From assembly GCF_024323335.1 (NCBI RefSeq), contig NC_066579.1, positions 1,708,501-1,772,500 of the forward strand: 64,000 nucleotides of DNA. The letters are read 5' to 3'. The notes below the pieces were generated by a model that saw only the letters and a list, made by a program, of their open reading frames with translations, had not been told where the DNA came from and did no database searches. This DNA comes from Lathyrus oleraceus (taxonomy: Eukaryota > Streptophyta > Magnoliopsida > Fabales > Fabaceae). This document shows positions 57,301-64,000 of the stretch, piece after piece (position 1 is the stretch's first letter; each line of letters starts with the position of its first letter). Both the position numbers and the translations under genes were made by a program.

Positions 57301-58608
57301 TACGCGCAAGTCATTCAAACCTTGTCCAAATGAAGAGATTTTGGACTTTTTGGAAAGGTGAGATCAAGGGAACAACTTTCATGTTGAACACTTTTCCATT
57401 TAAATCATGTATCATGATTAATTTTGAGGTGGAAGTTTGGGAAATCAAACATATTTGAAAATTTTCTAAGTACCAAGTCAAATGACCACTTCTTCCACCT
57501 TGAATAGCTTTTGTTATGAGATTCAAATGGAAAAAGTTTCTTCATTAATGTTGTATATATTTAAAAACCCTTCAATTTTGTCACAAATTTGACCTCATTT
57601 GGATTTGGCATGAAGTAGTTATCCATTTTAGAAGTTGAGGACATTTTGCTTGTTCAATGGTAATGGCCCAAAATGACCTATAATGTTTCCTCTTGGAACA
57701 TGCCTTTGAAAGTTGAATTTGAAGTTTCTAAAAGAATAAAAGTTGTATAGGACATCTTGAAATTGATCATGAAACTTGGATGGCCTTCATATCATAAAAA
57801 TTGAGCAAGTTATGGTCCTTGGAAGTTGACCTCCTAACTAGGGCACATACAAAATGACCTATAATCTTTCACCATAAAAAATGACTTTAAAAGAAAAACT
57901 AGTTCTTCATCTCAACATTAAAGTTGTTTGGAATGTCATGAAGAGTAACTTTTCTCTTGGAGTCATTTTAATATGACAAAAATTGTAGGAGATAGGGTCT
58001 AGGGAACCCTAATTTTGACCAGTTGACTTTCTCTAGTCAACCACCTTGAACCAACTTGCAAACTTGAAGTTCTCTTGATCTTTGGGGCTCATGGAGGATA
58101 ATATATGCTTAACATGATTGTAAATGGAGTATCCCTTGATGTATTGGACCAAATGTTGAAGAAACTTGCCGAGGAAGTTACACAAGATATCTAGATGGAC
58201 TAGGGGTTCCAAGGCAAACAAGCTTCAAACTTTTGATGATTTCTTGATCCAAATGATAAATGAAGAACATGAGGATTCATATATGATGTCTAGAACCATT
58301 TTGAACCATCTCTTTATTGATCTCCTTGCATAGAGGGTCTCAAACCCTAATTGTGAGCTTGATGAGGCATTGGTGGATGCACACACTACCTACAAAAGAG
58401 ACAAAGCTATACAAAGACATATTTTTGGTATTTTGGTTAGTTAACAAAGAAAAAAACCAAGGTATGATACAATCAAATGTGTTTGGTGATCTCTCCCAAT
58501 GAAAACCCAATGAATGAGGGGTAAGGAGGATGCTAAGGTGTGATCCCAAAGCCAATGCATATGATGAGATAGCATGAGGGATCTTAGGGTCAAAATTGGG
58601 GTCTTACA
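54400..58608 (-). mobile_element. Ogre-type LTR (minus strand), truncated or solo
   Basis: Minus-strand start at 58608 reads TGTAAGACCCCAATTTTGACC as in E, with related phrases in the same order (ATAGGTCATTTTGG near 57670, GACCTCAGATAGTTGTGAC near 55505). TATA box TATAAATA at 57082-57089 (minus), 1.5 kb from the start as in E. The 3' end is not identified: the shared LTR-end module is absent, so the left limit is approximate. It is clearly diverged from E. Frames inside have no family support. Confidence 0.65.
57082..57089 (-). promoter_or_regulatory. TATA box of the minus-strand Ogre LTR
   Basis: TATAAATA on the minus strand, preceded by GGTAGCC; its distance to the LTR start matches E. Confidence 0.6.
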
Positions 58609-59458
58609 ACTCTTAAATAAAAAAATTAAGTTGATTCTTTCGTGGATGAAAAAGCATTAGGGTGGAAGTAACTTTCTCCTCTTTTCCCCGAGTATTCGTG
58701 TGATGGACGCACTTAGCCTACCATTCGAATACTTATCGTCCATTAAAGAAACGTAACTTTATCCGTCACACAAATATCATAATTAATCGATTTAAAAATA
58801 TTGGGGAAGAAGTAATTTTCTTTTCATTTCCCAAATGTTCATGTGATAGTCGCACTTAGCCTACCGTTTAAATATTCGTCAATCACTCAAAATATTCAAA
58901 CACATCAAACCTATATTTTTTCGGCCCTCGCACGATCGAAACATTTTCAGAAAAGAACATTGTTTATTCCATTCTACCGCGAAATAAACAAGTGATTAGG
59001 CCTCCCCCGCGAGCATACAAGCCAATGTTTAAACCGCTAGAATGTGACCTATACATTCTTTCATTCAAAGCAATCAACCAACACTCATTTGTTACCCCGA
59101 ACTAAGAAGCTTCGAATTCCTCATCGTTCGTGAGGATACATAGGAGAAATACGAAGCTTTGAATTCCTTTTTCATATTTTATCACTCGAAGAAAATAATA
59201 ACATTAGCTAGAATTCAATCGCAAATTTAACTAAAAAGTTCTCGTTGAGTACAACGAACGTGAGGGATGCAAGTACCTTCCCCTTGCGTAATCGTCTCTC
59301 GAGCCCGAATATGGTTGTTGCGACCATCTTCATTTTCCCTTAAGGGTTTTCTAGATATTTTCCCTTTCCTTCGTTGGAATAAATAAAGTTTTGTGGAAAC
59401 TCTGTTCAAATCGTTTTTTCGCGACTTCACGAAGGATCGTATTGTTCAAGATGCGACA
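58609..59458 (+). mobile_element. LTR 3' end (probably the right part of H)
   Basis: Ends TGCGACA at 59458. It has the LTR-end module: CGAACTAAGAAGCTTCGAATTCC with stem TCCTCA/TGAGGA (59118-59136) and TACATAGG; TCGTTG-AGTA-CAACGA at 59242-59257; GATGCAAGTACCTTCCCC; GGAATAAATAAAG; TGGAAACTC at 59394-59402 (elsewhere TGGCGACTC), 56 nt before the end. It lies directly right of the minus-strand Ogre LTR, so it may be the continuation of H, but the family link is not proven. Confidence 0.6.
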
Positions 59459-59464
59459 CCCAAT

Positions 59465-60335
59465 TGTTGGTGCAAGCCCTAGAGGCCAATAGTTTTGGTG
59501 TTTGTATTTACTTATTTATTAATAATAAAAGGCAATTCTTTATTATGTTTGTTTTTCCAAAATAATAAAGTCCTTGTAATAGCTAGTGTGTTTAATGAAA
59601 CATTAAGTGTGACTTAATCATGAGATCACATTAAACATCAGGACATTATTCTCAAAGCATCTGTAGTCGAGCTTTATTATGAAGTGGGATACCATTAAAG
59701 CATTGAAACTATTATGTGGATAGACCTATGATCACACCTCATTGGTCATGGATAAAGAGTTATCAAGTATTCACATAAGTATGGATATTAGGAGTAACAT
59801 TTATACTGAATTGACACGGCATGAGAATACTATATAGAATTTTATACAAAGTGTCATAAGTTATTCTCATGGTGATAATGGTGTATACCAACCTTCTACC
59901 TGAAACCATTATGGACCCTATATCTAGAGTCGAGTACTTTATTAATGATCAAATTTTATCCATAAATGGATGATCATATAGACAGTTGATAGGTACTCCA
60001 AAAATCATGTTGAGGGACATGAGTGACCTAGATGGAATTTGCCACTCCTGCATAACAGAATAAATGTATAAGAGCCTAATATTGAACGAGACAACGGTGA
60101 CACATTTTATGCCTTGTTTTCAATATAAACATGAGGGGGGAAAAGTAAATTGTACATACATACATTATCATAGAAAGGTTTTCTCATATCACATGACATT
60201 TTTATGACTTGGATAATAGTGATGTGTTGCTAGATACTGCTCAATGTTTATTATATTAAATGTGTAATTTAATAAAATTTCCAACGTCATGAGAACCTAC
60301 AGGGTCACAATCATAAGAAAAGATTGATGAGAGAT
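59465..60335 (+). mobile_element. Copia-type LTR, solo or truncated
   Basis: Starts TGTTGGTGCAAGCCCTAGAGG and ends at or before 60335, where LTR J begins. AT-rich middle with no coding frame. The orientation and start resemble copia LTRs known from legumes, but no PBS, polypurine tract or coding region is attached. Confidence 0.5.
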
Positions 60336-61339
60336 TGTCGCAACCTGAAAAATACAGTGTGCGAAAAAACAACCGGCGAAAGAAAAAAGACAGAAGAGTC
60401 GCCACCGTGCGTTATTTATCCCAAGGGAGGGAAAGGAAACGCTCGAAGTAAACCTGAAAAAGGAAAGGACAAGACGGGGTCTCGCAACCAAATCTTGGGT
60501 TCGGGAGTCGGCTATGCGAAGGGAAGGTATTAGCACCCCTACGCATCCGTAGTACTCTACGGGATCCACTTTTATAATTCTTGTCTAAAGGGTATGGGTT
60601 TACCTAATGTGTTTATTTACTAAAAAGGTTAAGAGAAATGACTCGCGCGGATGTCGCATCCACTGCATACGTATCTCATCTGAATATGAGAATCAGAGTC
60701 TTCGTAGCTCGGCTGACCTATGGGTTGGGGGATATTGTGCTCGCTAAGACATCGCGTCTTATGCCTACGTATCTCATCTGGAATGAGAATCAGAGCAAGT
60801 CGTAGTTCGGCTAACTACGGGGTTATGGATTGGGTTTTGGACGAACGACGTCACTACGCAATCTACCGGATGCTCGACCTTTGGAGACTTGCTCGCCTGT
60901 AGTAGAAGGAGTAAACGTGTTGCTTTGGGTTTTAGGGTTTGTTTGCGTTGTAGGAACGCGCATGCAAAAAGGAAGTCCTAGGCGAAGGAATAGTGCCACC
61001 AAGGGGCTCAAACATTGCCTCCTATCGAGGTCTTCCAGCTAGGAAAGCAGTAAAATGCGGGAAAAATGTAAAAAATTACCACACGGATAAAGATCCGAAG
61101 TAACAGCAATTAAAGGATTAGCGACCCTGAGATCCCTCCAGCTAGACCATCAAAGAAAATCAGTCAATACGAGTAATCAGAATAAACCTCCGAATGGTAT
61201 CCCTGCAAGAGTATGAGTCCTCACAAAAACTCGACAAAAGGGTTAGACAAACAAGATGAAATCCAGGGAAAACAATGCCATGGCAACACAAAAAAACAGG
61301 TTAGAATAAAACAAAACAAAAAGCAAATACTGTCACATT

Positions 61340-61412
61340 CGCGACTGCTTCGCCTAGCGAAGGCTTAGCGAAGCTTCGCTACAGGCTCGCCTAGCGAAGC
61401 GGCTAGCGAAGG
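61340..61412. repeat. Cluster of TTCGCCTAGCGAA palindromes
   Basis: Several overlapping copies of CTTCGCCTAGCGAAG and variants (TTAGCGAAGCTTCGCTA, GCTCGCCTAGCGAAGC). A second cluster lies at 61905-61990 with GCTCGCCTAGCGAGC and CTTCGCTAAGCGAAGC. Both are inside LTR J on either side of the TATA box. Confidence 0.85.
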
Positions 61413-61818
61413 CCTGCGGGTTTTGGATTCCTCCTTGATAACAGTTCGATCTCTATGATCCGAAACCCTGTGGTATCCAACTCATAAACGAAAATGATTA
61501 AAACATTCATGGTATTATTACACATATTCATACATAAATATAAACCCATGGGCAAAACCAGATGTTACCTCATACATTCATAATATTCAAATTCAAGGCG
61601 TAAGGTAATAGGAACAAAGGCATACCTGATAAGAGAGACTGATTAGGATTGAATGGTACGGCCGGATCTGCAAAGTAGTATTAGGGTTCGTGTGAGGCGG
61701 AGTGAACTTCTCAAAGCTGCCTGAAGGTTGCTGCAGAGTAGTTCCTAGGTTTCTTTCTCCAGTCTCTGGTCTTTTCTGTTCAGCCAGTGTTTTTTTTTAT
61801 TTCATTGACTACTCTGGT

Positions 61819-61826
61819 ATTTATAG
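61819..61826 (-). promoter_or_regulatory. TATA box of LTR J
   Basis: TATAAATA on the minus strand about 425 bases after the LTR start. Confidence 0.6.
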
Positions 61827-61904
61827 GCCAAATTTCGCAGCTTGTGGGCTTTGAATGAGGACAGCTCAGGCCCAAAATCTTTATGATATTTTCTGAAATG
61901 CGCG

Positions 61905-61990
61905 CCCTTCGCCTAGCAAAGGATCTGCTCGCCTAGCGAGCATGACAGTGCTCTTCGCTAAGCGAAGCATCTGCTCGCCTAGCGAGCATG
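61905..61990. repeat. Second cluster of TTCGCYWAGCGAA palindromes
   Basis: CTTCGCCTAGCAAAG, two copies of GCTCGCCTAGCGAGC, each followed by ATGACA, and CTTCGCTAAGCGAAG. They lie in U3, just upstream of the J TATA box. Confidence 0.85.
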
Positions 61991-62248
61991 ACAACTCAGC
62001 AGCAGATTCTTGCTTCTTCCAGCTTGGCGATTTGTACGGTGAATAGGCCTCATCTGGCCCTGTTGGTAGTACCTCAAGTCTTTTCCTTGCGTTGACTGAC
62101 CGTCTAAGTAGAACCCACAAAGTGTCCTGGATGATGTTCGAGCTTCTTGGAGCTAATTCTGATTGACGCGATGCAATATGGCATGAAATGCTAAATGACA
62201 TAAAAAAGTGAATGCATGAATGAGGAGGGCAAATTTTGGGGTGTTACA

Positions 62249-62261
62249 GCTGCCCCTATTC
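62249..62261 (-). other. Polypurine tract of J
   Basis: On the minus strand GAATAGGGGCAGC directly before the LTR start TGTAACACC. Confidence 0.75.
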
Positions 62262-64000
62262 AATCAACTGGAGACCCGGAAAGAAGATAGCGGCGGCTCT
62301 CGCACTTTCGAGGTATCAAGGGATTGAATACAATAGAAGCCCAAAAATTTGCACTGAAGTGAAGTGAAGTAACAATTCCTTGAAAGAAGAATCCGTCTGG
62401 TACGGTGAGAGTCAGTCTGAATACCGAAAAAGAATGCTAACCTGGATACCAAAATAAATGGTAACACAGAAATAACCATGGCCTGAATGCCGCTCATCAG
62501 TCTGAATACTGGAAATGACTTTGATCTGAACATCGGGAGATATGAGATTATTACTATCGGTCTGAACACCGAGAGGCTGGCCTGAATGCCACGAGTTGCG
62601 TCGACCTGAACGTCGGAAACTTCTGAACATCGGAAAACTGGCCTGAACGCCACTTCGGTCTGGATACCGGAACACTGGCCTGAATGCCACTTCGATCTGA
62701 ATATCGGAAAACTGGCCTGAATGCCACTTCGATCTGAATATCGGAGATCTGGCTAGAACGCCACTTCGGTCTGGATACCGGAACACTGGCCTGAATGCCA
62801 CTTCGATTTGAATATCGGAAAACTGGCCTGAACGCCACTTCGATCTGAATATCGGAGATCTGGCCTGAACGCCACTTCGGTCTGGATACCGGAACACTGG
62901 CCTGAATGCCACTTCGATCTGAATATCGGAAAACTGGCCTGAACGCCACTTTGGTCTGGATACCGGAACACTGGCCTGAATGCCACTTCGATCTGAATAT
63001 CGGAAAACTGGCCTGAATGCCACTTCGATCTGAATATCGGAGATCTGGCCTGAACGCCACTTTGGTCTGGATACCTGAACATTGGCCTGAATGCCACTTC
63101 GATCTGAATATCGGAACATTGGCCTGAATGCCACTTCGGTCTGGATACCGGGAAAACTGACCTGAATGCCACTTCTATCTGAATATCGGAACACTGCATG
63201 CCCATCAGCATCGGCAGAAATAGGGAAGGATAACAGAGGCGGCGCATGGGCCAATGACACTTGCTGGGGATAACCAAGGTGAGTCATGAACAGTCTTCAG
63301 TCTGAGCACTGGAAACAACTTCTGGCTAATCACTTGGGACGCCGAGAATGTTTTATGCTTACATACGTATGTTTGAATTTTTAATGGCGTAATGCTCCAT
63401 GAAAATGGAAATGCTACGCGATTTGGAAGGATGCAATGCAATATGATTCTACATGCAGGGATGCGAAATGCTGGGTAGAATGCCAAGCCGAGGCAAGGGG
63501 ATCTGCTGGGGAACTGATTACCATCCTCTGGGCTCTGGCCAGGCTGCTGGAGATACACACCACAATGAACTCTGTGGGGAGATGACTAGCCATGCGGTGT
63601 TCTGGCCATACCGAGACTCTGATCGGGGAAAGAATGGCATTGGAAGCCTGCTGCTGAGGAAAGCTACAATGGTTCTGGCAACCACGATTTGCGAGAGATG
63701 ACTCAGTAGGGGGAGCAAACACTGATACGGTACCGAGGTTCTGCTTCAAGGAAAGAAACCATGGATCTGGCATTGGGATTATCGATCTGGCATCGAACTC
63801 TAAGGAGCAGCCACTTCTGCTGGGAAGATACAGTCTGGCACTGTCAACCCCGTTGGGGATATGTAGTCTGGTACTATCAACTCTACTGGGGAGTGTATGT
63901 CCTGAAACAACCGCTTGGGGAAGTACGGTGGTGAGAACCTGCTGGAGATTGAAGAATCCAACGCTCTGATCAGCTCTGCAGGGATAAGACATCGAATTTG
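62262..64000 (-). other. 3' internal region of element J
   Basis: Non-coding region upstream of the polypurine tract, holding a 37-bp tandem array. Beyond 63290 it has CTGGGGA / CTGCTGG-type phrases like the repeat-rich 3' regions of E and B. Minus-strand frames at 63205-63992 have no family support. The coding part of J would lie beyond 64000. Confidence 0.6.
62480..63200. repeat. 37-bp tandem array
   Basis: Units of 37 bases built on CTGGCCTGAATGCCACTTCG followed by ATCTGAATATCGGAAAA or GTCTGGATACCGGAACA. Regular from about 62640 to 63200 (about 15 copies), more degenerate before. Two unit types often alternate. As 37 is not a multiple of three and the unit has no minus-strand stop, all three minus frames stay open. 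Confidence 0.9.

Larger units (their letters stand above)
60336..62248 (-). mobile_element. 3' LTR of Ogre/Tat element J (minus strand)
   Basis: Minus-strand start TGTAACACCCCAAAATTTG at 62248 and end GGTTGCGACA at 60336; 1913 bp. TATAAATA at 61819-61826 (minus). The LTR-end module is complete: two hairpin/TACGTA boxes (60674-60691 and 60772-60788, stem TCTCAT/ATGAGA), CCGTAG-AGTA-CTACGG (60547-60562), GGGGTGCTAATACCTTCCC, GGGATAAATAA and TGGCGACTC (60396-60404), 60 nt before the end. The polypurine tract lies on the far side, so this is the 3' LTR of an element extending past 64000. Confidence 0.8.

Noticed and set aside
62412..63287. 291-residue minus-strand open frame with regular repeats
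   Set aside because: It is the translation of a 37-bp tandem array; all three minus frames are open for the same reason, and there is no domain or start context.
1..64000. CRISPR arrays, bacterial operons, rRNA or tRNA genes
   Set aside because: None seen. Tandem arrays lack the repeat-spacer pattern, and the sequence is clearly plant nuclear DNA.

Overview
The window looks like plant nuclear DNA from an IRLC legume, most likely tribe Fabeae (Pisum, Vicia or Lathyrus type). Two things point there: an intact nodule-specific cysteine-rich (NCR) peptide gene near the left end, and Ogre/Tat-lineage Ty3/gypsy retrotransposons with LTRs of 2 to almost 6 kb. Apart from the NCR gene at 2247-2522 I find no host protein gene. 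Almost everything else is retrotransposon and hAT transposon sequence, so most open frames are element remnants or chance frames.

Layout. 1-240: end of a minus-strand LTR. 241-4133: AT-rich host-like DNA with a CT microsatellite and the NCR gene. 4134-6589 plus 49255-49437: a decayed Ty1/copia element (A, plus strand) split by element B. 6590-49254: Ty3/gypsy element B (minus strand), with 3.6 kb LTRs and a perfect 5-bp target duplication GATAT; only gag is recognisable. Inside B lies a plus-strand LTR of about 5.7 kb (C, 12881-42249). C is itself split by a hAT transposon (D, 15314-18493, duplication GTGGTCTT) and by a 20.5 kb Ogre-type element (E, 20160-40635, duplication GGTAT). E carries gag-pro, RT, two RNase H regions and integrase, all with scattered stops. 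The retroelement stack is therefore four levels deep (E in C in B in A).

Right side. 49560-52303: a minus-strand Ty1/copia remnant (F) with a small non-autonomous hAT-like element (G, 50104-50694) inside it. 52310 to about 54400 and 58609-59458: parts of a plus-strand LTR (H). About 54400-58608: a minus-strand Ogre-type LTR. 59465-60335: a copia-type LTR. 60336-62248: the 3' LTR of a minus-strand Ogre/Tat element (J), whose 3' internal region, with a 37-bp tandem array, runs off the window end.

The most interesting signal is not a gene. The last 330-420 nt of LTRs from five different families (B, C, E, H, J) share one module in one order: a hairpin followed by a TACGTAGG-like box, a second hairpin with an invariant AGTA loop whose stem sequence differs between families but still pairs, a GGTGCTAATACCTTCCC-like block, an AATAAATA-like signal, and TGGCGACTC lying 56-66 nt before the LTR end. 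TGGCGACTC repeats the start of the tRNA primer-binding site. In both elements where the true site is visible, B and E, the two copies are 77 nt apart. This suggests a conserved structured element in the R-U5 leader of these retrotransposon RNAs.
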